A stretch of DNA of 38,358 bases from Fibrobacter sp. (lineage in GTDB: Bacteria; Fibrobacterota; Fibrobacteria; Fibrobacterales; Fibrobacteraceae): contig NZ_JAFWOM010000104.1 of the NCBI RefSeq assembly GCF_017545445.1, positions 1-38,358 of the forward strand, in the 5' to 3' direction. The position numbers and the translations under genes were made by a program. Below the pieces are notes generated by a model. That model searched no databases. It had not been told where the DNA came from and saw only the letters and a program-made list of their open reading frames with translations. Shown here in pieces: positions 24,824-32,316 of this stretch (position 1 is its first letter; every line of letters begins with the position of its first letter).

Positions 24824-26959
24824 ATGAAAAAACTTTTAATTTCGACGGCATTGCTCGCCTCTAGCGCCTTTGCCGCATCTATTACAGTAGATCCCGCCTC
24901 TACGGCACAGAAAGTTGTCGGATTCGGTGCTGGCGCCGCCTATTATCAAAGCTGGATTACCGCCATGAGTACTTCGATGCAGAAGGACTTTTACGACACG
25001 GCTTTCACGGGCCTCAACCTCTCGTTGCTCCGCCTCGGCAACTGGAAACAAGAAGACACAACCAGCATCGCCGCAGATGTCGCCATCGTCAAGGCTGGTA
25101 AGCAGCGCCTCGGCAACCGCCTCAAAATCGAAATGTCCAGCTGGTCTGCACCGGCACGCCTCAAGCCAAGTGGAAGCGTCAACGGCAGCGTGAACGGCCA
25201 AAAGATCAAAAAACAGAACACGCTCAAGACTTCAAGCAGCGACCCGTACGGAAAGTTCGTCTATAGCGAATTCGCCCACTGGTGGAAAACGTCTTTGCAG
25301 TCCTACGAACAGATGGGTATCACCCCCGATTACATCAGCTTGCAGAACGAACCCGACATGGAAGCGGATTACGAAGAAACGCTCTTCGACCCCACCGAAT
25401 CTGGCGAAGTCGCAGGCTACAAGCAAGCCCTCCAAGCCGTACGTGACTCCATCAGCACGCTTGCAAATCCGCCGAAAATCATCGGTCCCGAACCGCTCGG
25501 CATCGGCTACAACAATTTTGAAAAATACGCCAAGGCCCTCGACGACAAGAATCTCGACGGCTACGCCTACCACCTGTACCACGCTGGCGACGGCAACGAC
25601 AACTCTGGCACGAATTACCTGAACCCGGAAAACTTCCGCAAACCGATGAGCGCCATCGCCAAGAGCTACGGCAGCGACAACAAGCCCATCATCATGACGG
25701 AATTCTGCACGATGGAAAGCGCAGTACGTCAACAGGACATGCTCGGCCTGGCTCACATCATGCAAGTCGGATTCACGGGCGGCAAGCTGAACGGTTATAT
25801 CGCCTGGGAACTCTTCTGGGGCGAACAGAACGGTCAGCTCATCGGCGTGTGCCCGGGCAACGGCTGGAGCAGCTGCACCGAAGCAAAGCTCTACATCAAC
25901 CCCGAATACCACGCCATGCGTCACTACTCCAAGTTCGTGAACCCCGGCTGGCGTGTCGTAAAAACCACTAGCGAAGGCAACGACCTCTACACCGTCGCCT
26001 TCCGCAGTGCCGATTGCGATTCCATCTCCGTTATCGCCATCAACAAAGGTTCCGCCCAGAGCTTGAACATTTCCGTCAACGGTTACACGCCGGTTTACGC
26101 GGTGCAGTCCGCTGAAAGCGGCGACAAGAGCAAGACCATCACCGCAGGGGCAAACATCGACGCTCCCGCAAAATCCATCACGACGGTCGTGTTCACCACG
26201 AGCAACACCGCAGCGCTCCAGTGCGAAGACTCCCCCATCGAAGATCCTTACATCGATCCTTCAAAACAGCTTGCCGATACGCTCGTGATTGTCGATTACG
26301 CTAACGAAACTGCTGCCACCGGCTGGAAGAGTGACGAAACGCTCGGCAAAGTCACATTTGAAACAACAGCCCTCGACGGCGTTTCTAAATACGTGAAGGT
26401 TCCGCTCGCAGGTTGCGCTCAAGACGATTGCGGCTACCAGCACGCCCTCTACACGCTCCCGGATGCAGCAGCCGTCAAGGAACCGCTTTCTAAATGCAAG
26501 GAACTCGTCTTCACGGTGCGCAGCATCGACAGCGAAGACGCTTCCGTGAACATCGGCGGCGCAGGCGGCAGCACTTGGAGCAGCTACCAGTACGGCAACA
26601 CAGCTCCTGCTGGTTCCTGGGCAGAAGTATCTGTTCCGCTCGACAACGAAATCGACTCAACCGGAACGCCGTTCGGTTCTACACAGCTTTCGTTCAACAG
26701 CGACAACGCAGGTCTCCTCATTGCAAAGATTGTGGCCGTCGGCTGCGGAGGCAGTTCCTCCATCAAGGGCATGCGCACAAACTATGCATTCAACAACCGC
26801 AATGCAGAAGCAACCATTTTCGACATGAATGGAAACCTCGTGTGGAAAGGCAGCAAAGGCGAAGCTCTCAATGACAACGGAACTCTCAGACCGAGCCTTC
26901 GCCAAGGTGCATACATCTTGAAGACAAAGTCCAGCGTCCAACGCGTCGTCAAGAAGTAA
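24824..26959 (+). CDS. secreted GH30-family glycoside hydrolase with C-terminal sorting-like domain
   Basis: A 711-residue secreted polysaccharidase. Signal peptide (MKKLLISTALLASSAFAA), then a GH30 (beta/alpha)8 barrel plus side beta-domain to about residue 460. The acid/base is Glu176 in ISLQNEPD and the nucleophile Glu293 in IIMTEFC. The pattern is close to GH30 xylanases/glucuronoxylanases; exact substrate cannot be read, though hemicellulose is likely. Residues about 480-655 form a beta-sandwich-like region that may bind carbohydrate. The last 50 residues (ATIFDMNGNLVWKG ... GAYILKTKSSVQRVVKK) resemble type IX secretion C-terminal domains. The ATG follows AAGGAG, and codons are strongly biased to C-ending, suggesting high expression. 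Monocistronic, with promoter and terminator. Confidence 0.88.
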   Translation: MKKLLISTALLASSAFAASITVDPASTAQKVVGFGAGAAYYQSWITAMSTSMQKDFYDTAFTGLNLSLLRLGNWKQEDTTSIAADVAIVKAGKQRLGNRLKIEMSSWSAPARLKPSGSVNGSVNGQKIKKQNTLKTSSSDPYGKFVYSEFAHWWKTSLQSYEQMGITPDYISLQNEPDMEADYEETLFDPTESGEVAGYKQALQAVRDSISTLANPPKIIGPEPLGIGYNNFEKYAKALDDKNLDGYAYHLYHAGDGNDNSGTNYLNPENFRKPMSAIAKSYGSDNKPIIMTEFCTMESAVRQQDMLGLAHIMQVGFTGGKLNGYIAWELFWGEQNGQLIGVCPGNGWSSCTEAKLYINPEYHAMRHYSKFVNPGWRVVKTTSEGNDLYTVAFRSADCDSISVIAINKGSAQSLNISVNGYTPVYAVQSAESGDKSKTITAGANIDAPAKSITTVVFTTSNTAALQCEDSPIEDPYIDPSKQLADTLVIVDYANETAATGWKSDETLGKVTFETTALDGVSKYVKVPLAGCAQDDCGYQHALYTLPDAAAVKEPLSKCKELVFTVRSIDSEDASVNIGGAGGSTWSSYQYGNTAPAGSWAEVSVPLDNEIDSTGTPFGSTQLSFNSDNAGLLIAKIVAVGCGGSSSIKGMRTNYAFNNRNAEATIFDMNGNLVWKGSKGEALNDNGTLRPSLRQGAYILKTKSSVQRVVKK

Positions 26960-26980
26960 CGCAAAAAACGATTAACCGCA

Positions 26981-27009
26981 AAAACGGCCCGCAAACGCGA
27001 GCCGTTTTT
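26981..27009. terminator. bidirectional intrinsic terminator
   Basis: AAAACGGC (26981-26988) pairs with GCCGTTTT (27001-27008), extended by CGC/GCG pairs inside, and is followed by further T residues. The flanking A and T runs make it usable on both strands, between the convergent GH30 and zinc-ribbon/FISUMP genes. Confidence 0.8.
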
Positions 27010-27072
27010 ATTAATTATATAAAGGTCTCCAAAACTTCATCATTCCGGCCTTGAGACGGAAACTTTATACAG

Positions 27073-28098
27073 TTAATTCTGTACGTTTCTCACAAAGCGA
27101 ACGCATGCGTAAAAATCGCTACTAGGGCAATTACGGAAATCAACATCGTTGCTATTGGCTCTCAGCCCAATGCAATAAGGGCTTTCGTCTTTTTTCGATT
27201 CCGACGAAGTCCAGAACCACACCTGCGACTCGCCCGTTTCAGTATTCCGTTCCACCGGATAAGCACAAAAGCCAAACAAATCCAAGCCTTGATCGGCTTC
27301 GCCATGCCACTGGTTTGCAGACTTCAAAGCAGTCCCCGGATCATACCCCAGCGACTTGATATAAACGGCCAAGTCCTGAAAATCTTCTATCGTCGGAAGA
27401 CGCCAACCTTCAGGAACATTCTTTAACGCTTCGTTCCAATCATAAATTCGTCCAAAATCTTCTCTGGAGCACTTTCTGCCAATCGTGTTATTGTGGCCTT
27501 TTTCTTCGTGGAAATTTTCAGCGAGCCATTCCTGATTGCCGATGACACAAGTTTTGTATTGCAATTGCTTCCGCTCTTGCTTATAAAGATAGCTGGATTG
27601 TTTATAACAAATTTCTAGAACCTTTTCAACAACCTTTTTCTCTATTAAAGGTTTGTGTTCCACGGCAACAGACATTTGCATCACATTCGTAAGCCATAAA
27701 ACGACATCTTTCGCAAACTTTTCGGGCAATTCAAAATTTGCCATTTCATCCAAGCACAAATCTACCATCTGCTGTTGTTCATTCGGCGATTTATCCAAGA
27801 CGGAATAGAGTTTTTGGGGAATTTTTCTGATATTTGCGACAAGCAGTTTATCACGCGCAACATCAAACGGAGCCGCTAGCGACATCAAGGACTTTGCAAA
27901 TCGCGACGCGTTTTCTTCGCTAAATATTTCAACACCCCCAAAATCATCGGCAAGCCTTTTCAATTCAGCTTCAATCGTCCCCGCCTCAATCGAGGATACA
28001 ATCTTCGGAAGGAACGAACCGCAATAGGGACACGCCACAAACAACTTCAGTTCCGCTTCGTCAAAATTCAGCGTCTTTCCACATTTTTTGCAAATCAT
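27073..28098 (-). CDS. cytosolic zinc-ribbon protein with C-terminal FISUMP domain
   Basis: A 341-residue protein with no signal peptide or membrane helix. It begins with a zinc ribbon: C3-K-K-C6 and C23-P-Y-C26. A helical middle region (about 40-175) is unrecognised. The C-terminal part (about 185-341) is a FISUMP-type domain: TCVIGNQEWLAENF, FGRIYDWNEAL, PEGWRLPTIEDFQDL, WFWTSSE and ACVRFVRN. FISUMP domains are usually on secreted proteins, so a cytosolic copy is unusual. The ATG follows AAGGAG with eight bases between. It lies 30 bases after the GTPase-FGE gene on the same strand, so the two are probably one operon. Function unknown; a sensor or adaptor partner of the GTPase is a guess. 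Confidence 0.75.
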   Translation of the reverse strand: MICKKCGKTLNFDEAELKLFVACPYCGSFLPKIVSSIEAGTIEAELKRLADDFGGVEIFSEENASRFAKSLMSLAAPFDVARDKLLVANIRKIPQKLYSVLDKSPNEQQQMVDLCLDEMANFELPEKFAKDVVLWLTNVMQMSVAVEHKPLIEKKVVEKVLEICYKQSSYLYKQERKQLQYKTCVIGNQEWLAENFHEEKGHNNTIGRKCSREDFGRIYDWNEALKNVPEGWRLPTIEDFQDLAVYIKSLGYDPGTALKSANQWHGEADQGLDLFGFCAYPVERNTETGESQVWFWTSSESKKDESPYCIGLRANSNDVDFRNCPSSDFYACVRFVRNVQN

Positions 28099-28128
28099 AC
28101 GTCAACTCCTTAAGTTCTTTTCCAAAAA

Positions 28129-30003
28129 TTAAATCCGTCTCACCACTCTAAATCCGATCGGCATTACGGTATCGTCTTCTTCTGCCATATTGCGTGCCGT
28201 GACCAAGCAATTTTTTTCATTGCTTTTATAGCTGCCGCCACGGATGACGCGTTCAAAACCACTCGCAGGGCCGCGCGGGTTCATCTGCACAAAAGAACTA
28301 TAATCCGCCCAATAATCATTGACCCATTCATAGACGTTGCCGATCATGTCGAACAGGCCCAATGCATTTTCTTCTTTTTGAGCCACCGGCTGGACACGTC
28401 CATCAGAATTGTCCTTATACCAAGCACAATTTTTTAGAGGAATATCGCGGCACGAACTAGCTGCATATTCCCACTCCGCTTCAGTCGGCAAACGATAGCC
28501 GTCAACATCAAAATTGCAGTTTCCCTTGTCGTCGTAGCACGGGGTCAGCATTTCCATTTCGCTTAATTTATTGCAAAATCGGGTCGCCTGCAAAAAAGAA
28601 ACACCGTAAACAGGCAACAAATCGCCCTTTATCAAAACCTGATTCATTTCGCCCATGATTTCTCTCCACTCCGCTTGCGTTACAAGTGTAGTCTTCATCA
28701 TAAACGAATCCAACGAAACAGAATGAGCCGGCCTCGAATCCTTCGGTCCTTCGTCTGAACCCATCGTAAAAGACCCCGCCGGGACCATCACAAACAAATC
28801 ATCGGCAACGGCGTCAAAGTCCTTGAAAACCAATGAAATCATACCGTCCATCTTGGCAGAGAGCTTCACTGCGGTTTCCCTGTTATCGATGAACTTTTTC
28901 ATGTCGCGTTCTAAGTTTGATTTTTGGACGGACAAATCTCTCACAGCATGTTCAAGGATTTCCCGATTCTGAGAATCAACGCTCATCATGGACCTAAAAT
29001 GCTGTAAATACTTATTCAATGTTTTAATCTTTTCGAACAATCCCTGAACGCGTTCCGCATCCGCATTGATATGCTTACGGAACAAAGACTTGAGACGTTT
29101 TTGAAATTCCTTCTTTTGGTCGATTTTCAAACAGTTTATTTCATCAAAAATACTTTCAAGCGTTTTGCCTCTATAACCATAAGATTTTCGTTGCAGAGAA
29201 CTATAAGCGACAACACCTTCGTAAGGGATCGCATTGCTTTTCAAAACATCGACAACGTTATTTAATATTTTATCTATATCATCTTGATACCGACGTTCTG
29301 CCTTGTTACAGATTACAGCAATCTGGACTCCGTGAATTTTAGAACGAGCATCCTTTAAAAATTCCACACTAGAATCGTCCAAAGAATCCGCGACTTCAAG
29401 ATCTACAAACCAAAGCAACATTTTCGTTTGGCGAATAAACGACCTTCCCGAAGCATCGACAAAACAAATACGTTCAAAATTCTTTGACATCGGAACATGA
29501 ACCTCGACCGAGGGCATCAAATTCTTCAAATTAAAATTAAAGGATTTCAAGAATTCATGGTCCATCCGTTTATAAGCGTCTGCCCCCAGTTCCACGCAAG
29601 CCCCATTCGCCGTCAAGCCGAAAACATTTGGAACATCTCCGCTAATGACATAAGCCGAAACAGCCGTTTCCGGGCTATCATTTACCGGGAACACCACATC
29701 TTTTGAACAAAACAAACTATTGCAGAACGTAGATTTTCCGCTACCCAAACGACCCGCCAAAGTAATCAAGTTCTTGTTATAAAAATTTTTATGGCGGATA
29801 AAAAACTCCATGTCGAAACTTATATTTTGCAATTCCAGCAAAGCATCAGAGCATTCAGGAAAACCATCGTCTCCCTTAATATAGTCCATGTAGTCTTTTT
29901 TTATCAGTTGCCTAAATCCATCTAAGGCCGCGCTTGAATTCGGCTTGGCAGACAACAGCATCGACACCAACTCAAAACGCCCCTGCAAATCATACAATTC
30001 CAT
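28129..30003 (-). CDS. dynamin-like GTPase fused to FGE/sulfatase-modifying-factor-like domain
   Basis: A 624-residue cytosolic protein. After a short helical N-terminus comes a P-loop (GRLGSGKST, 84-92) and a possible switch I Thr (SPETAV, about 113). VDASGR (about 183) stands where DxxG is expected, and CNKAE (about 232) resembles the G4 NKxD motif. A coiled-coil stretch covers about 300-380. The C-terminal domain (about 404-624) is FGE-like: VMVPAGSFTMGSDEG, GYRLPTEAEWEYAA, DMIGNVYEWVNDYW, RVIRGGSY and GFRVVRR. Only one cysteine lies in the region of the two FGE catalytic cysteines, so enzyme activity is doubtful and a binding role more likely. I chose ATG 30003, with GAGG eight bases upstream; a TTG at 30039 is in frame. 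It leads the zinc-ribbon/FISUMP gene. Confidence 0.75.
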   Translation of the reverse strand: MELYDLQGRFELVSMLLSAKPNSSAALDGFRQLIKKDYMDYIKGDDGFPECSDALLELQNISFDMEFFIRHKNFYNKNLITLAGRLGSGKSTFCNSLFCSKDVVFPVNDSPETAVSAYVISGDVPNVFGLTANGACVELGADAYKRMDHEFLKSFNFNLKNLMPSVEVHVPMSKNFERICFVDASGRSFIRQTKMLLWFVDLEVADSLDDSSVEFLKDARSKIHGVQIAVICNKAERRYQDDIDKILNNVVDVLKSNAIPYEGVVAYSSLQRKSYGYRGKTLESIFDEINCLKIDQKKEFQKRLKSLFRKHINADAERVQGLFEKIKTLNKYLQHFRSMMSVDSQNREILEHAVRDLSVQKSNLERDMKKFIDNRETAVKLSAKMDGMISLVFKDFDAVADDLFVMVPAGSFTMGSDEGPKDSRPAHSVSLDSFMMKTTLVTQAEWREIMGEMNQVLIKGDLLPVYGVSFLQATRFCNKLSEMEMLTPCYDDKGNCNFDVDGYRLPTEAEWEYAASSCRDIPLKNCAWYKDNSDGRVQPVAQKEENALGLFDMIGNVYEWVNDYWADYSSFVQMNPRGPASGFERVIRGGSYKSNEKNCLVTARNMAEEDDTVMPIGFRVVRRI

Positions 30004-30051
30004 TAAGCGTTCCTCGTCCTTAGCCTCGTCACATTGCAAACACTCAAATCC

Positions 30052-30079
30052 ATCATATTCTGAATGTAAAAAAAATCAG
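30052..30079 (-). promoter_or_regulatory. candidate promoter of GTPase-FGE operon
   Basis: On the minus strand CTGATT (30074-30079) and TATGAT (30052-30057) are spaced by 16 bases, about 50 bases before the chosen start codon. The -10 matches five of six consensus bases and the -35 is moderate. The region is AT-rich, so chance matches are likely. Confidence 0.3.
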
Positions 30080-30142
30080 TAACATTTAAAGCGGGCTCAT
30101 TGAATTAATCCGCGTATTTCGAAAAAAAACGCACTAAACAGA

Positions 30143-30178
30143 AACAACGGCATCTCGAAAGGGAGGTGCCGTTGTTTT
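30143..30178 (+). terminator. 14-bp hairpin with T-run in divergent region
   Basis: Bases 30143-30156 pair with 30163-30176 (one T-G wobble) around a six-base GAAAGG loop, followed by TTTT. It has the form of a strong intrinsic terminator on the plus strand, and a weaker one on the minus strand. It lies between two divergent genes, where neither needs a terminator, so it may end a small RNA or be left from a lost gene. Confidence 0.6.
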
Positions 30179-30455
30179 GGTGTATGGGATGTTTGGTTTT
30201 GTATCTATAAGATAGTTTAATTTGGAATATTCGACGCTTTTTTTGGTACTTTTCCGATGTAAAGTTTTACAACGCTTTACAACATTTTTTTTGAGAAAAA
30301 GCTTCCCCACTTATTTTTATTTTTTTCCCGACTCTCTATTCACCGATCAACTTCTGTATATGCAACGGCATGTAGTATATAGAAAATAAAAGTGATTAAA
30401 ATTATAAAAATCTTTAAATTTTAAAAAAATTCTGCATTTTTGTTGCATGAAATGC
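30179..30455. other. AT-rich non-coding stretch before TIGR02147 gene
   Basis: Very AT-rich DNA with homopolymer runs of A and T and no reading frame of note. It may act as a bent or upstream-activating region for the strong promoter at 30456. I see no repeat of the dispersed families here. Confidence 0.4.
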
Positions 30456-30484
30456 TTGACTTTTTGAGAAAACACATGTATATT
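30456..30484 (+). promoter_or_regulatory. strong sigma-70-type promoter, leaderless transcript
   Basis: TTGACT (30456-30461) and TATATT (30479-30484) are separated by exactly 17 bases and match consensus well. The expected transcription start, six to eight bases after the -10, falls at 30490-30492, which is the ATG of the TIGR02147 gene. No Shine-Dalgarno can fit between, so the mRNA should be leaderless. Confidence 0.65.
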
Positions 30485-30491
30485 TTGAAGT

Positions 30492-31325
30492 ATGAAACCG
30501 ATTGTCGAATATACAGACTTCCGCATGTATATGCGCGACTTCTACGAAGAACGTAAGCGTTGTTCCGCCTTCTCTTGGCGGGAGTTCTCCAAAAATGCGG
30601 GATTCAGCTCCCCATCTTATATGAAAGTCGTGTGCGACGGCAAAAGCAAGCTGAGCCGCATCGGTGTAGAACGCACGGGAGCCGCTATGGGGCTTTCGGG
30701 GTTCGAAATGGACTATTTCCGAGCGATGGTCGTATTCGGTCAGGCCGAGACGGAAGAAAAGAAAGTGGCCGCATACGAAAAGATGCTTGCTATGGCAAAA
30801 TCTTACAAAGTGCGAGTCCTGGAAGGCGACCTTTTTGAATACTATGAATCGTGGCGTAATCCCGTGCTCAGGGAGCTTGCCCCGATTATGCCGGGTGCGA
30901 CTCCGGGCGAAATGGCGAAAATGTGCTACCCGGAAATTTCCGCGCTTGAAGTTCGTGAGTCCCTCGATTTTCTCACGAAATCGGGCCTCTTGAAAAAAGA
31001 AGACGGAAAGCTTGTGCAATCGGAAACTTCGCTGAGAGGTACGACGGATGCGACAAGGCTTGCCATGAGGGGCATGCATCGTATCATGTCCAAATTGGCG
31101 ACCCCCGCCTTGGAACTTCCTAAAGAAATTCGTAACTTTAGCGGTGTCACCATGGGACTTTCTCGGGACTCGTTTGGGAAAATCGTGAAGGTTCTGGATG
31201 AATGCCGCCGACAAATTATCGACATTGCGGCTGAAGAAAAAAACATTGAACAGGTTTACCGATTGAATTTACAGCTTTTCCCGCTTACCAAGAACGTCAA
31301 GGAGAACGAAAATGAAAAAGTTTAG
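30492..31325 (+). CDS. TIGR02147-family putative regulator
   Basis: A 277-residue protein of the TIGR02147 family, expanded in Fibrobacter and thought to act in transcription control. The family start is clear: YTDFRMYMRDFYEERK, then FSWREFSKNAGFSSPSYM and VCDGKSKLS, which look like a helix-turn-helix region. MGLSGFEMDYFRAMVVFGQA and a helical C-terminal part (VRESLDFLTKSGLLKKEDG, possibly a second winged helix) follow. No membrane or signal segment. It is first in an operon with two lipoprotein genes, and its end overlaps the next gene by 14 bases. It probably controls those genes or itself, but no operator is identified. Confidence 0.85.
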   Translation: MKPIVEYTDFRMYMRDFYEERKRCSAFSWREFSKNAGFSSPSYMKVVCDGKSKLSRIGVERTGAAMGLSGFEMDYFRAMVVFGQAETEEKKVAAYEKMLAMAKSYKVRVLEGDLFEYYESWRNPVLRELAPIMPGATPGEMAKMCYPEISALEVRESLDFLTKSGLLKKEDGKLVQSETSLRGTTDATRLAMRGMHRIMSKLATPALELPKEIRNFSGVTMGLSRDSFGKIVKVLDECRRQIIDIAAEEKNIEQVYRLNLQLFPLTKNVKENENEKV

Positions 31326-32286
31326 TCTGTTTACGCTTTTTGTTTTTGCGGTATCCTTTGAGGCATGTTTGTTTGCCGGATGTTCCGATACGACAGCGAT
31401 GGGCACGTCCGAAGAAGGGAATGAAATGGCGGAATATGTGTCATCGAGTTCCGAAGAATCTTCCAGCTCGGAAAAAATCCGTTCCGATAAATCGAGTTCT
31501 TCGACGAAATCGTCGAGTTCTTCAGCAAAACCGTCGAGTTCTTTCACGGCTAACGAACCGGAAATGTCGAGTAGCTCTGTAAAATTGCTGAGCAGTTCGT
31601 CTGAAAAAGAGCATAATAACCAAAGTCGTTCAAGTTCCTCGGTGCGAGATGTTCAAATTCCGATTTCATCCAGCAGTTCTGTGGTGCGGAGCAGTTCTTC
31701 TGAAGATCCGCCAAACCCGCAAGAAGGGACCGCAAAACCGACGACGCTGGATAGTTACCTGGAGCAGTTTAAGCTTCAATCGGGTTCGTTTGATGAAGGC
31801 GTTTTGTCTGCAAAGATTGATAATGGTGGAAAGGTTAGCACCCCCTATGAAGGAGAGAAACCGCCTACTTCAGCAGTGGATCCAGAATATACGGAACTGT
31901 ACCGGTTTGACAAAAAGAACATTGGAGAAATCGATGCATTCTTCCCGACTGCGGCTAAAAAATATGCGGAAATCGTTTCGGCTATAAAGAATGGCAGCGT
32001 CGAGAGCGATTGTGGACTTTATATGTTGAGTATTGTCGGCAATAAAAAAGTTGCAGGATTCGTCTTGGCTGGAATTGCTAAAGATTCGCTTACGTTATTG
32101 GATATTCCGGCGGGCAGTTGCCCATCGACTGCTGGCAAGATGTCGCAATTCTTGTTCTACTACTGCGGTGAATTGATTCGTGAGCCCAAAATTGTTCATG
32201 TTCCTGTAGAAGATAATTTGTCAACAACATGCGCTGATGTAAAAACTCAGACAGAATGGGTGAAGGGGAGTTCCTTAACTCCGTAG
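31312..32286 (+). CDS. lipoprotein with serine-rich linker
   Basis: A 324-residue predicted lipoprotein of unknown function. Signal peptide with lipobox LFAGC (Cys24; Cys19 is a less likely site). A serine-rich linker of SSSS units mixed with Lys, Glu and Pro runs to about residue 135. The C-terminal half (about 145-324) is a compact domain with four cysteines and no family I recognise: DSYLEQFKLQSGSFDEGVL, YRFDKKNIGEIDAFFPTA, LYMLSIVGNKKVAGFVLAGI. The ATG follows GGAG and overlaps the upstream regulator gene. The linker style is common in Fibrobacter surface proteins. Confidence 0.75.
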   Translation: MKKFSLFTLFVFAVSFEACLFAGCSDTTAMGTSEEGNEMAEYVSSSSEESSSSEKIRSDKSSSSTKSSSSSAKPSSSFTANEPEMSSSSVKLLSSSSEKEHNNQSRSSSSVRDVQIPISSSSSVVRSSSSEDPPNPQEGTAKPTTLDSYLEQFKLQSGSFDEGVLSAKIDNGGKVSTPYEGEKPPTSAVDPEYTELYRFDKKNIGEIDAFFPTAAKKYAEIVSAIKNGSVESDCGLYMLSIVGNKKVAGFVLAGIAKDSLTLLDIPAGSCPSTAGKMSQFLFYYCGELIREPKIVHVPVEDNLSTTCADVKTQTEWVKGSSLTP

Positions 32287-32316
32287 AAAAGAAGTTATAA
32301 ATTTAGGAGGTTCATC

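Noticed and set aside
28129..28800. The FGE-like domain as a target of a diversity-generating retroelement
   Set aside because: No reverse transcriptase or template repeat is present in the window, and the C-terminal coding sequence shows no adenine-directed variable pattern.
30003..30056. A 17-codon upstream frame whose TAA overlaps the GTPase ATG
   Set aside because: Its start codons overlap the candidate -10 box, so they would not be in the transcript; without them there is no coupling peptide.
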